DNA of 64,000 nt, taken from positions 248,001 through 312,000 of the forward strand of contig JAFKIL010000002.1 of the NCBI GenBank assembly GCA_017306415.1. Reading direction: 5' to 3'. The notes under the pieces were generated by a model. It saw only the letters and a program-made list of their open reading frames with translations. It made no database searches and had not been told where the DNA came from. Source of the DNA: Microbacterium sp. (GTDB lineage Bacteria > Actinomycetota > Actinomycetes > Actinomycetales > Microbacteriaceae). A program made the translations under genes and the position numbers. Positions 8,531 through 16,831 of this stretch are shown in pieces; position 1 is the stretch's first letter, and every line of letters starts with the position of its first letter.

Positions 8531-10018
8531 TCACCCCTGGCGGGTGCGACGAAGCCGGATGAGCAGGAACCCGATCCCTCCGACGATCAGCACGATGCCG
8601 GCGAGGTAGAGCAGGCCCGGGCCGGTACCGCCCGTGAAGGGGAGCTCGAACCCGGCGTTGTCCGGGACGTTCGTGACCGTGAGGTCGACACCTGCCGCCG
8701 AGGTCGCCGCCGTGACCGTGAACGGGATGGGCTGCGCCAGCAGCTCGTAGCCGGTCGGTGCGACGGTCTCCACGAGGTAGTACTGGAGGTAGCCGGGATC
8801 GCCCGGCGCCACCGTCGCCCCGTTCGCGAAGTCCGAGTACCGCAGGCCCGAGATGGTGAGCGTGCCGTTCGCGGCCGTCACGGTGAAGGTCGACTGCCCG
8901 GCGATCGTGACCGCGTTGGTCTGCGCCGCGGCATCCGCCGCACTCGTGAACACCTTGAAGGACGCGCCCGTGAGCGGAGTCCCGCTGCCGTTCACCTTCT
9001 CCAGCGTGATGCCGCCCCAGCGCGTCTCGACGGGAGGCGTCACGGTCGGGCCGCCCGGCTGGCCGGGGGTGACGGTGAAGCTCGCCTGGTTGGGGTAGAC
9101 GAGCGCCTCGTTCGAGATCTCGCCGACCGTGTTGACGGTGGTCACGAGGTCGACGACAACGCTCGTGGCGTTGTGGGCGGCGAGGATGGCGCGCCCGGCG
9201 GCGGTGAAGTCGATCGTGACGGCGTTCGTGCCGGCGTCGTGCGTGACGGTGTAGTCGGTGCCCAGCGTGATGGCCGTGCCGTCGGCCAGACTGACCGCCG
9301 TCGACACGTAGGTGAGCTTCGCATCCAGCGGGTCGACGATCCGGAAGCCGTCGATCGGGTCGGCGTTCGGGATGTCGGACGTGATGCGGAACGACACCTG
9401 GTCGCCGAGTTTGACCGCCGCGGCGTCGTTCACCGTCTTGGTGGCGCTGGTCACCGCGTTCTTCGGATACACGTGCACGTCGTACAGCCAGTTGTCGTGG
9501 TTGTTCGGATCGGTGAGCGGGACCGAGACGAGGAACGGAGCCGACGGCGTGACGCCCGCGGGGTAGCTCGTCTCCTGGACGAGGTAGAGGCCGATGGGGA
9601 GGCCCGTGAACGCCGCGGTGCCCGCGCCGCTGGTCACCTGGGACGTTCCGGCGCCGAGGGTGTGCCCGGCACCGGTGATCGAGCCGGCCGGATTGGCCGG
9701 GTCGAACGTGCCGGAGAGCGCCGAGGCTGTCGTCCAGCCCGCGTTGGTCGAGAGGTCGATGTCGGTGACGCGCTGCACCTGGAATGTCACTCCGGCGAGC
9801 GGGGTGAGCCCGGTCGTGTCGACCTGGGTGCCGTCGTTCGGAAGACCTGTCGGTGTGTCAGGCGTCTGGAACTTGTGGACCGTGATCGAGCCGGTCGCGT
9901 TGGGGTCCACCAGCGGCGCCGCCGAGGCGGGCGCCGCGAGGCCCAGGACGGCGACGGCCGCGACGGCCGCTGCGGTGATCCCGGCGCGGATGCCGCGCCG
10001 GACCGATCTGATGTTCAT
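8531..10018 (-). CDS. Major pilin, SpaH/EbpB family, LPFTG-anchored
   Basis: A 495-residue pilus shaft protein. A signal peptide ends near residue 33 (PASA). The pilin motif WLYDVHVYPKN (177-187) supplies Lys186, the predicted isopeptide-forming lysine. E-box-like segments occur at YLVQETSYPAG (about 146-155) and again near the C-terminus (YLVETVAPTGY). The end has LPFTG, a membrane helix and an RLRRTRQG tail. The ATG at 10018 is chosen over an upstream start because AAGGAG lies 5 nt before it; the upstream frame is only the tandem repeat. Class C sortase downstream polymerises it. Confidence 0.95.
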   Translation of the reverse strand: MNIRSVRRGIRAGITAAAVAAVAVLGLAAPASAAPLVDPNATGSITVHKFQTPDTPTGLPNDGTQVDTTGLTPLAGVTFQVQRVTDIDLSTNAGWTTASALSGTFDPANPAGSITGAGHTLGAGTSQVTSGAGTAAFTGLPIGLYLVQETSYPAGVTPSAPFLVSVPLTDPNNHDNWLYDVHVYPKNAVTSATKTVNDAAAVKLGDQVSFRITSDIPNADPIDGFRIVDPLDAKLTYVSTAVSLADGTAITLGTDYTVTHDAGTNAVTIDFTAAGRAILAAHNATSVVVDLVTTVNTVGEISNEALVYPNQASFTVTPGQPGGPTVTPPVETRWGGITLEKVNGSGTPLTGASFKVFTSAADAAAQTNAVTIAGQSTFTVTAANGTLTISGLRYSDFANGATVAPGDPGYLQYYLVETVAPTGYELLAQPIPFTVTAATSAAGVDLTVTNVPDNAGFELPFTGGTGPGLLYLAGIVLIVGGIGFLLIRLRRTRQG

Positions 10019-10029
10019 GAGTGCTCCTT

Positions 10030-10070
10030 GCTGTGGTGGGACGTGCTGTGGTGGGACGTGCTGTGGTGGG
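10030..10070. repeat. 15-nt tandem repeat upstream of the pilin ribosome site
   Basis: The unit GCTGTGGTGGGACGT occurs twice perfectly (10030-10044, 10045-10059), then as an 11-nt partial copy (10060-10070). It fills most of the 61-nt gap between the tip-like gene and the pilin gene, directly beside the pilin Shine-Dalgarno. Copy-number change could alter translation or spacing. Confidence 0.8.
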
Positions 10071-10079
10071 GTTCGATGA

Positions 10080-13000
10080 TCAGCTCCCCTCACGGCGTCT
10101 GCCGGGCTGTCGCCGGGATCGCCTCAGGAAGACGACAGCGCCGTAGGAGAGCGCCGCGATCACGAGCAGGAGACCCACCAGGTAGATCCACCGGGTGCCG
10201 CTGCCGCCGGCTTCCGGGAGGGCGAGGGCAGGGATGTCCTGCACGCGGATCGTGTCGATTCCGCCGACCTGCACGATCGAGGCGTTCGGCGCCGTGCCCG
10301 GCGCGAGCGTGAGGTGACCGTCGGCGGCCACCGTGAACCCGACTCGACCCGCGAGCAACGCGAATCCCGGCAGCGCTCTGGTCTCCTGCAGCCAGTACGT
10401 GCCCGGGCTGAGGGTCGTGTCACGGAAGAGGCCCGTGATCGGCGAGCCCCCCGCATCCACGGCCCCCGCGACCGACGCGATCACCGGGCTGCCCCCCGTC
10501 GCCGCGGAGTAGACGGCCCATTGCGAGCCGTTCATCGGCACGACCATGCCTGCCGAGTCCTCGCCCACCTTCTGCACCTGCAGGACGGTCGGGGTGAGTT
10601 GAGTCGTGGTGCACGCCGTCGGGCACGGATCGGGGGGGATCGGCGAGGCCGGCGTGCCCGCGGTGCCGGTCACGGCGTTGCGGATGGTGGCGGCCCACGC
10701 GTCCGCGCGGACGGTGACGCGGTAGGTGAGCACGGCGGTGGTGCCCGCGGGAAGCGTGAACCCCGTCGTCGTCAGCGTCCCCGCCGCGGGATCCGCGACG
10801 GCGACGGGTGCTGCGGCGCCGATCGCGAGCTGCGCCGACCCCGGGACGAAGGTCGCGTCGTCGAGCACCTGGCTCAGATCGTCGCGCAGCGTCACGCCGG
10901 GAATCGCTGTCGCGGTTGCGTTCGTCGCTGTCACCCGGTAGTCGATCGACGTGCCGGGCTGCACGATGGCGGAGGGGGCGAGCACGACACCCGCGACAAG
11001 CGCCTGCTTGGCCAGCTGCCAGGCGAGGATGGGCGTGTTCTGGAAGGCGCACACGACGTGGATGCCCGCGGCGGGAGCGGCGGGTACGGTGATCGTCCCG
11101 GTGACCCCCGCGCCGGAGGCGAGGACGGTCCCGTTCGCGGTGTTCACGCACTGCCACGTCGTCGTGTAGTGCGCGAGATCCGTCCCCGGTGCGGCCGACT
11201 CGGCGATCGCATACGTGCGACCGGGCACGCCGACCACGGGGCCGGCGGATGCCGACGGCGTCGTCTGCACGCCCGTCGCCGTACCCGAGGTCGTCCCGGT
11301 GTTCCCCTGCGCGACCCCGTTCCCCGTGATCGACACCGTGAACTGGTCGGCGGGACCGAAGCGGCCGGCGACGTCCTTCCGCAGCGTGAGCGTGCTGTTC
11401 AGGCTGCAGGATGCGAGGTCCGCGACGCCGCCGCTCCCGGAGCCCGGAGCTCCGATCGTCACGGTCGAGACCACGGCCCCGGAGTTGGGATCGGTGCGCT
11501 GCAGGCTCCGTACGTTCGCGGTGTTCGCGTACACGACGTAGAGGTAGCCGTCCGCCCCGAAGGCGGCGCCTTCGGGCAGGGCTGTCGTGGGCGCCACGAA
11601 GGCGAGCGGGCGGACCGTCGCCACACTCCCGTCCGAGGGGACCGTCTCGACGATGCCCAGCGGGTTCGCCGCCGCGGTCCCGTTCCCCGTCGACATCGCC
11701 ATGATCAGCCGGCCGGTGCTGTCGAACACGAAGTCGCCGTTCGGCGACGTCGGGGCGGGCGTCGGTGCGGTCATCCGGAACTGCTCACCGCGCGACACCC
11801 CCGCGACGGGGTCGAACGCGTACACGATGTACTGGGAGCCGGAGCGACCACCGACGTAGTACCACCCGTTGACCGGGTTCACGGCGCCGAAGACGAAGTC
11901 GAACGTCGACGTCTGCGGGATCACCCCCATCGGTGTCGCGACCCCGGTCTGGGTGTCGAAGCGATAGGTCATCTTCGTGCCGGTCTGCGCCACCGCGTAG
12001 GCGTAGCGGCCGTCGGGCGACATCCCGAGACCGTTGAGGATGATCGAGGCCCCCGCGGGGAAGTAGCCGACCTGCGTCGCCGCGCCCGTCGTCGCCGAGA
12101 TCGAGGTGAGCTCGCCCGACCGGTTCAAGCCGTACACGTTTCCGGCCGTGCAGCTCAGCGGCGCCGAGAAGAGCGAGGTCGCGGTGCTCTGATCGTTCGT
12201 CGGGTTCGGATCGTGCTCGTTGCCGAGCACCGTCGCCGTATTGGACAGGATGCCCGTCGTACCGGCCGCGACGGTGCCTGTCACCGTGATCGTCGACGAC
12301 GCACCGGCGGCGAGAGGGCCCCGTACGCACGTGAGCGTGCCCCCGGAGACCGCACAGCCCGCCGTCGCCGTCGTGGCGCCGGTCAGCGCGGCGGGAAGCG
12401 GATCCGTGACGACGTACCCCGACGAGCCGACCGCGCTGTTGTTGGTGACGGTGAGCGTGTACGTGAGCGCCCCGCCGGCGCTGTAGGTCGCCGGCCCGGT
12501 CTTGACGATCCCGAGATCGACGTCGGCGCCCGGGATGGCGGCGCCGTCGTTGTTGGCCGACGCCGGTCCGGTCGAGGACGCGACGAGCGTGAATGTCGGA
12601 TTCGGCGTCGCGCTGCCGTCGATGCGCACCTGGTAGACGCGCCCCGTCGCATTTGCCGACAGTCCGATGTTGCCGTTGCCGTAGACCCACTGCGCCCCGA
12701 AGGCGAGATTGAGGCCGAATCCGGTCGCCCACGACGACACCTGCCCGGTGGCGGGATCGATGCGGTACACGCGATCGGTATCGGAGAACCCCCAGACGTA
12801 TCCATCCTTGTAGACGATGTCGGAGATGAGCTGAGGTGTGGCGGAGAGGGCGACGGTCGTGGCCGTCAGCGTTGTGACGTTGACCGCATACATCCGGTTC
12901 GTGGCCCCGGTCTCCCTCACGTACAGGATGTGGGCGGTCGCTCCCGCGCCGAAGGTGCCCTGGTTGTACGTAGCTGTGGAGACCGGCAGCCCGGACACCG

Positions 13001-13403
13001 CGCCCAGGCCGACGACGACGCCCCCCTGCCCGATCCGCTGCAGCGCGTTCGTGAATCCGGTGTCCCGCCTGATCGCGTACAGGTAGTTGTTCGCCGTGTC
13101 GTAGCCCATCGCGTTGTAGCCGCGGTCGGCGGTCGCGCCTTCGGGGGTGAACGTCACCGCGCCGTTGCCTTGAATCGCCGTGTAGAGCCGAGTGGGCACG
13201 TCCTGCGCGACGAACACGCGCGGGACGGACGGGTCGAACGGATCACCCGGCGCCGCGACCGCGGGGGCGATCGTCAGCAGCGAGATCACGAGTCCCACCG
13301 CCGTCGCGATCGCTCCGAGTACGCGCACGCGGGAACGACCGGGACCGCCGGTGCGGCCCTTCGACCGATGACGTCCCGCCTGCGAGTCGAACGACGCGCG
13401 CAT
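10080..13403 (-). CDS. Large pilus tip-like surface protein, LPEAG-anchored
   Basis: A 1107-residue secreted protein, first gene of the pilus operon. The start at 13403 precedes a basic region and signal peptide ending near residue 50 (APAVA). Then come a propeller-like domain (DUF6923 type), a DUF11 domain, a second propeller-like region, a Cna-B-like domain and a C-terminal module shared with the 221-3454 protein. The end is LPEAG, a membrane helix and an arginine-rich tail. No von Willebrand A domain is seen, unlike many pilus tips. It probably caps the fibre and mediates adhesion; the ligand is unknown. A much longer upstream frame exists but is unsupported. Confidence 0.88.
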   Translation of the reverse strand: MRASFDSQAGRHRSKGRTGGPGRSRVRVLGAIATAVGLVISLLTIAPAVAAPGDPFDPSVPRVFVAQDVPTRLYTAIQGNGAVTFTPEGATADRGYNAMGYDTANNYLYAIRRDTGFTNALQRIGQGGVVVGLGAVSGLPVSTATYNQGTFGAGATAHILYVRETGATNRMYAVNVTTLTATTVALSATPQLISDIVYKDGYVWGFSDTDRVYRIDPATGQVSSWATGFGLNLAFGAQWVYGNGNIGLSANATGRVYQVRIDGSATPNPTFTLVASSTGPASANNDGAAIPGADVDLGIVKTGPATYSAGGALTYTLTVTNNSAVGSSGYVVTDPLPAALTGATTATAGCAVSGGTLTCVRGPLAAGASSTITVTGTVAAGTTGILSNTATVLGNEHDPNPTNDQSTATSLFSAPLSCTAGNVYGLNRSGELTSISATTGAATQVGYFPAGASIILNGLGMSPDGRYAYAVAQTGTKMTYRFDTQTGVATPMGVIPQTSTFDFVFGAVNPVNGWYYVGGRSGSQYIVYAFDPVAGVSRGEQFRMTAPTPAPTSPNGDFVFDSTGRLIMAMSTGNGTAAANPLGIVETVPSDGSVATVRPLAFVAPTTALPEGAAFGADGYLYVVYANTANVRSLQRTDPNSGAVVSTVTIGAPGSGSGGVADLASCSLNSTLTLRKDVAGRFGPADQFTVSITGNGVAQGNTGTTSGTATGVQTTPSASAGPVVGVPGRTYAIAESAAPGTDLAHYTTTWQCVNTANGTVLASGAGVTGTITVPAAPAAGIHVVCAFQNTPILAWQLAKQALVAGVVLAPSAIVQPGTSIDYRVTATNATATAIPGVTLRDDLSQVLDDATFVPGSAQLAIGAAAPVAVADPAAGTLTTTGFTLPAGTTAVLTYRVTVRADAWAATIRNAVTGTAGTPASPIPPDPCPTACTTTQLTPTVLQVQKVGEDSAGMVVPMNGSQWAVYSAATGGSPVIASVAGAVDAGGSPITGLFRDTTLSPGTYWLQETRALPGFALLAGRVGFTVAADGHLTLAPGTAPNASIVQVGGIDTIRVQDIPALALPEAGGSGTRWIYLVGLLLVIAALSYGAVVFLRRSRRQPGRRREGS

Positions 13404-14002
13404 CCCAACCCCCGAGCCCTCACGTGTGCGGTCTCGGGGGAGGACGGGCGATACGTGGGCTGCATCGCGACGCATGACCTGAGTGGAGCGTTCCGGAGGC
13501 GACGTCCGCAGCGGAGCGCACCACCCGGAGCCGATGCCTCCTGAGACAGTCGTCCCACGATCGCAAGGCGTGCCGCCCGGGAGTATCCCCAGTTCTGGTG
13601 GTTTTCGGCGCCATATCGGCACCTCCAGCCACCAGAAGTGGTGGCTGCGGTGCTGACGACCCGCCGGAGCACGGCCAGGAGTTCGATGTCTGCGCGTGCC
13701 GGGGCTCGCCGCGCACCGCGCTGGTGCGACCTGCGCGCGGGCGTGGGCGTGCGTGACATGACGATGGTCTCCCCGAGTCGATGCCGACGATGCCCCACAT
13801 GCGGAGCCCACCCTCGGCGGGGAACGACGCTATGGGAGCACCGTGGACGACGGAACGGTGCCGCTACTGCGCCTGGGTTGCGCCGGAGGCGGCGGCGGGA
13901 TCTCGGGGCTCGCACGGGCGCTCCGCCGAGAAGGGGCGTGCCTGCGCCGACTCCCGATGCCGCTGCGCGCGGTCGCTATGCTGTGCTCGGAGAGGCGCGC
14001 GG
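13404..14002. other. 599-nt gap between pilus operon and GntR gene
   Basis: No convincing gene is seen here; the open frames are arginine-rich shadows. The gap must hold the divergent promoters of the pilus operon (leftward) and the GntR gene (rightward). It contains the paired palindromes at 13588-13647. A possible -10 hexamer for the GntR gene is TATGCT, about 20 nt before its ATG. Confidence 0.55.
13588..13647. promoter_or_regulatory. Pair of related palindromes, candidate operators
   Basis: The second site (13626-13647) is a perfect palindrome with 9-nt arms (CAGCCACCA) around GAAG. The first (about 13588-13602) is the same motif in the opposite orientation: its reverse complement CCACCAGAACTGGGG resembles CCACCAGAAGTGGTG of the second. 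Centres are about 41 nt apart, close to four helical turns. Placement between the pilus operon and a GntR regulator suggests operators. Confidence 0.6.
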
Positions 14003-14749
14003 ATGCCGGATTTGAGCGAAGCGGCGGGGGATGCGGCCCGGCGACGACTGACCCTCCTGCTGCGCGCGGCTGTCGAGCGAGGTGATTTCGCCGAGGCCCG
14101 CCTCCCTTCCGACGAGGAGCTCGCCGAGTCCTATCAGCTTCCGCGAGCCGTGGTCCGCGACGCGCTCGCCGCTCTCGCCGAGATGGGGGTCGTGACGCGC
14201 GTCCGTGGCACGGGGACACGGGCGGGCGATCACCACGGCGCGGTCTTCAACCTGCTGTCGTTCCAGGGCACCTCGGGCGTACCGGAGTACCGGCTCCACC
14301 CTCGGGTCGTCGAGCGGACGGTCGTGCGAACCCCCGCGCTCGTCGCGGCACGGCTTCCGACCGCCGGAGACACGGTGCTGCGGGTCGAGTACCTGTCCAT
14401 GCCGGGCGACGACGTCGACGGCATCTCGACCGGATACTTCGTGCTGCCCAAGTCGGAGGCGCTGCGTGACGCGGAGTTCGGCGAGAACCTCTACACGTTC
14501 CTGAGCGCCGGAGGTCTCACCGTGTCGGCCACGGACTTCGTGATCGGCGCGATCGATGCCGACCAGTACACGGCACTCCGGCTGCGGGCGAAGCCGTCGA
14601 GCGCTCTGCTGTTCGTCGAGCAGACGACGTTCGACGAGGCGGGCGACCCGCTGAGCTTCTCGCTCGCGGCGCTGCGGGGCGACCGCCTGGCCCTCTTCTC
14701 GCGGGCCCGTTCCACGGAGCCGGAGTCCCGTCCGTCGATCGCTGGATGA
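14003..14749 (+). CDS. GntR-type transcriptional regulator with UTRA-like domain
   Basis: A 248-residue regulator. The N-terminal winged helix (about 5-72) carries the family pattern LPSDEELAESY, the recognition region and VVTRVRGTGTR. The C-terminal domain resembles UTRA-type ligand sensors. The ATG at 14003 has GGAGAGG 7 nt upstream; a longer upstream frame lacks support. It is divergent from the pilus operon and is a clear paralogue of the regulator at 14946-15728. A role in controlling the pilus operon is inferred from position. Confidence 0.85.
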   Translation: MPDLSEAAGDAARRRLTLLLRAAVERGDFAEARLPSDEELAESYQLPRAVVRDALAALAEMGVVTRVRGTGTRAGDHHGAVFNLLSFQGTSGVPEYRLHPRVVERTVVRTPALVAARLPTAGDTVLRVEYLSMPGDDVDGISTGYFVLPKSEALRDAEFGENLYTFLSAGGLTVSATDFVIGAIDADQYTALRLRAKPSSALLFVEQTTFDEAGDPLSFSLAALRGDRLALFSRARSTEPESRPSIAG

Positions 14750-14945
14750 TCGACGGACGGGGAGGTCGCGCGCCTGGGGGGCGTCGGCGACCGGGCGCGA
14801 TCAGGGCCGATGTTGGGGAAGGTCCGAACGATCGCGGTGTCCGACAGGAGGACGCTATCCGTCCCGGCGCCCCGCGGGAACGGCGCCGCGACTGCGCTCC
14901 GGTTGCGCCGGATCCCGCCCGCGAACCAGCGGCCTCGGCGACCCG

Positions 14946-15728
14946 CTACGCCGGGATGGACGGGCGGTCCGCCGGTTCCGCGACGGGCGGCGCGGCCGGC
15001 CCTGTCCGCGCGAAGAACCGCACCCGGTCCCCTCGCTGCGCGACGGTGGAGAAGCAGATCGGCGCGCCGTCCGCCCCGTACATGATCTGCTCGAGCGTGA
15101 GGAGCGCGGTCCCCGGCTCGGCCTTCAGGCGCGCGGCCGTGTACGGATCCGCCTCGGCCGCCCCGATGAGGAACTCGCTGGCGGAGAGGGTGATCCCGCC
15201 GTTCGCGAGGAAGGCGTAGATGTTGTGGCCGAAGTCCGCCTCCGCCAGTGCGGCGCACGCGGGCAACGTGAAGTAGTTCGTCGACACCGCTCCCGGGAAG
15301 TCGAGCGCGACGGCGATGTACTCGACCCTGAGCACCTCGTCCCCGCAGCCGGGGAGACGGGCCGCGACGACGGGCGGTGTCGGGATGATGCTGCGGTCGG
15401 TGACGGTCGGGTACGTCGACTGCTCCGGGACGCCGTCGACGCCGTGGAACTCGCGCAGGCCGAAGATGGACGGGAGGACGCCGGTGCGCGTTCCGAGTCC
15501 CTGCTCCCGCGTCACGACGCCGGCTGCGGCGAGCTCGCCGAGGGCGTCCCTGACCACCGCGCGCGTCTCGCCCGACGATTCCATCAGCTCCCACTCCCGG
15601 GGGAGCCGATTGCGCGGGTAGTCGCCCCGACCGATCGCGGAGCGCAGGAGGAGCGCGAGCCGGCGCCGCGCGGCGTTGCCGTCCGGCTCGGCCAGCCGTT
15701 GGGAGGAATCCCGGAGCATGCGGCTCAT
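14946..15728 (-). CDS. GntR-type transcriptional regulator, paralogue of the preceding one
   Basis: A 260-residue regulator, convergent with the GntR gene at 14003-14749. It has the same two-domain layout. Shared stretches include RRRLxLLLR, TRAVVRDAL/PRAVVRDAL and YxxLPxxxAL with the FGxNxYxFL segment, pointing to a local duplication. The start is ATG at 15728, with an alternative ATG at 15719; the long upstream frame is spurious. The 196-nt gap between the two genes has no recognisable gene. Confidence 0.85.
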   Translation of the reverse strand: MSRMLRDSSQRLAEPDGNAARRRLALLLRSAIGRGDYPRNRLPREWELMESSGETRAVVRDALGELAAAGVVTREQGLGTRTGVLPSIFGLREFHGVDGVPEQSTYPTVTDRSIIPTPPVVAARLPGCGDEVLRVEYIAVALDFPGAVSTNYFTLPACAALAEADFGHNIYAFLANGGITLSASEFLIGAAEADPYTAARLKAEPGTALLTLEQIMYGADGAPICFSTVAQRGDRVRFFARTGPAAPPVAEPADRPSIPA

Positions 15729-15769
15729 GCTAGCGCCGCGGCGGCATCCTGATCCGGATCCGGCCCGCG

Positions 15770-16111
15770 TCAGACCGCTGCGGGATGACCGAGATTCGCG
15801 CGCGCCCAGTCGGCGAGCCGGGAGAGGACGGGCACCAGCTCCAGCCCGCCCGGGGTCAGCGCGTAGGTGACCGCCACCGGGGGCCCGGCATCGACGTCGC
15901 GGACGACGAGGCCCGCGTCGGCCAGCTCCGCGAGGCGGTCCGAGAGGACGGCGTCGCTGATCCCGGGCACGCCGCGGCGGAGCGCGACGTACGACGCGGG
16001 CCCCGAGCCCAGCACGTCCAGGATCATGCCGTTCCAGCGCTTGCCGAGGATCGAGAACGCGAGCGTCACCGCGCCGTCGCACTGACGGCCCTCGATGTCG
16101 CCCTCTTCCAT
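15770..16111 (-). CDS. HxlR-family transcriptional regulator
   Basis: A 113-residue winged-helix regulator of the HxlR/DUF24 family. The diagnostic N-terminal pattern is present: Cys11 before AVTLAFSILGKRWNGMIL, then ISDAVLSDRLAELADAGLV. HxlR proteins often sense electrophiles or oxidants through this N-terminal cysteine and repress divergent quinone or azo reductase genes. Here it is divergent from an azoreductase-like flavoprotein 73 nt away, fitting that arrangement. Confidence 0.92.
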   Translation of the reverse strand: MEEGDIEGRQCDGAVTLAFSILGKRWNGMILDVLGSGPASYVALRRGVPGISDAVLSDRLAELADAGLVVRDVDAGPPVAVTYALTPGGLELVPVLSRLADWARANLGHPAAV

Positions 16112-16184
16112 CCACCAATTCTATCCGTGCTACGGTTTCCCAAGGCACTCTGTTTTTCTTAGTCACTCTTTCGATCGGAGCACA
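16112..16184. promoter_or_regulatory. Divergent promoter region of HxlR and azoreductase genes
   Basis: A 73-nt gap, unusually AT-rich for this window. It contains TAGAAT (leftward strand, about 16120-16125) as a possible -10 for the HxlR gene. CACTCT occurs twice (16146-16151 and 16164-16169), which could be half-sites for the regulator. The rightward gene has GGAG 4 nt before its ATG. Confidence 0.45.
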
Positions 16185-16820
16185 ATGAGCCTCCCCGCGT
16201 CGTCCGCCAGCCGCGCGCTGGGCGACATCGTCGAGTCCGAGTGGCTCGCCCGCCACCACGACGACGAGATCGTGCGCCGCGACCTGTCGACGCATCCCGT
16301 GGCCGCCGACGCCTGGCCCGCCGCCGTGACCGCGAAGCACACGCCCGAGGGGAGCCGCACCGACGCCCAGCGGGCGGCCGTGGCGGAGGCCGTCAGCATC
16401 GCCGACCAGCTCACCGACGCCGACGCACTTCTCTTCGCGGTGCCGCTGTACAACTTCGGCGTGTCCCAGCACTTCAAGGCCTGGTTCGACCTCGCCTACA
16501 CCGACCCGCGCATCGACCCCCAGGGCACGGCGCTTCGCGGCAAGCCGGCGGTGCTGGTGACGGTGCTCGGCGGCAACTACGGCGAGGGCACGCCCAAGGA
16601 GGGCTGGGACCACTCGACCGGCTGGCTCCGCCGCGTGCTCGAGGACGTGTGGGGCCTCGACCTCACCGTCGTGCAGCGCCAGTTCACGCTCGTGGGAGTG
16701 AATCCCGCGCTCGACCAGTTCGCCGATATCGCCGCCGACCTGAAGACCGCAGCCGAGGCGCAGGCTCACGTCGCGGGTCGCGCGCTCGCCGAGGCCGTCG
16801 CCGAGCGCGCCGCGGCCTGA
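16185..16820 (+). CDS. FMN-dependent NADH-azoreductase-like flavoprotein, N-terminally short
   Basis: A 211-residue flavodoxin-fold reductase related to FMN-dependent azoreductases and quinone reductases. The FMN-contact motif VPLYNFGVSQHFKAWFD (about 85-101) and TVLGGNYGEG are clear. From the start codon the protein reads MSLPASSASRALGD, whereas relatives usually begin with a beta strand of the MSLFRLDASI type before this point. About eight residues of strand beta-1 and part of the phosphate loop seem deleted. Translation from an upstream in-frame codon would not restore them. Activity may be reduced or altered. Confidence 0.8.
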   Translation: MSLPASSASRALGDIVESEWLARHHDDEIVRRDLSTHPVAADAWPAAVTAKHTPEGSRTDAQRAAVAEAVSIADQLTDADALLFAVPLYNFGVSQHFKAWFDLAYTDPRIDPQGTALRGKPAVLVTVLGGNYGEGTPKEGWDHSTGWLRRVLEDVWGLDLTVVQRQFTLVGVNPALDQFADIAADLKTAAEAQAHVAGRALAEAVAERAAA

Positions 16821-16831
16821 CCCCGCGCGGG

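Noticed and set aside
13404-13811. N-terminal extension of the pilus tip-like protein to 13811
   Set aside because: The true start at 13403 precedes a normal basic region and signal peptide. The extension is low-quality sequence over the regulatory palindromes.
14750-14945. Possible gene between the two convergent GntR genes
   Set aside because: Short arginine/proline-rich frames only, with no ribosome site. Probably 3' untranslated sequence.
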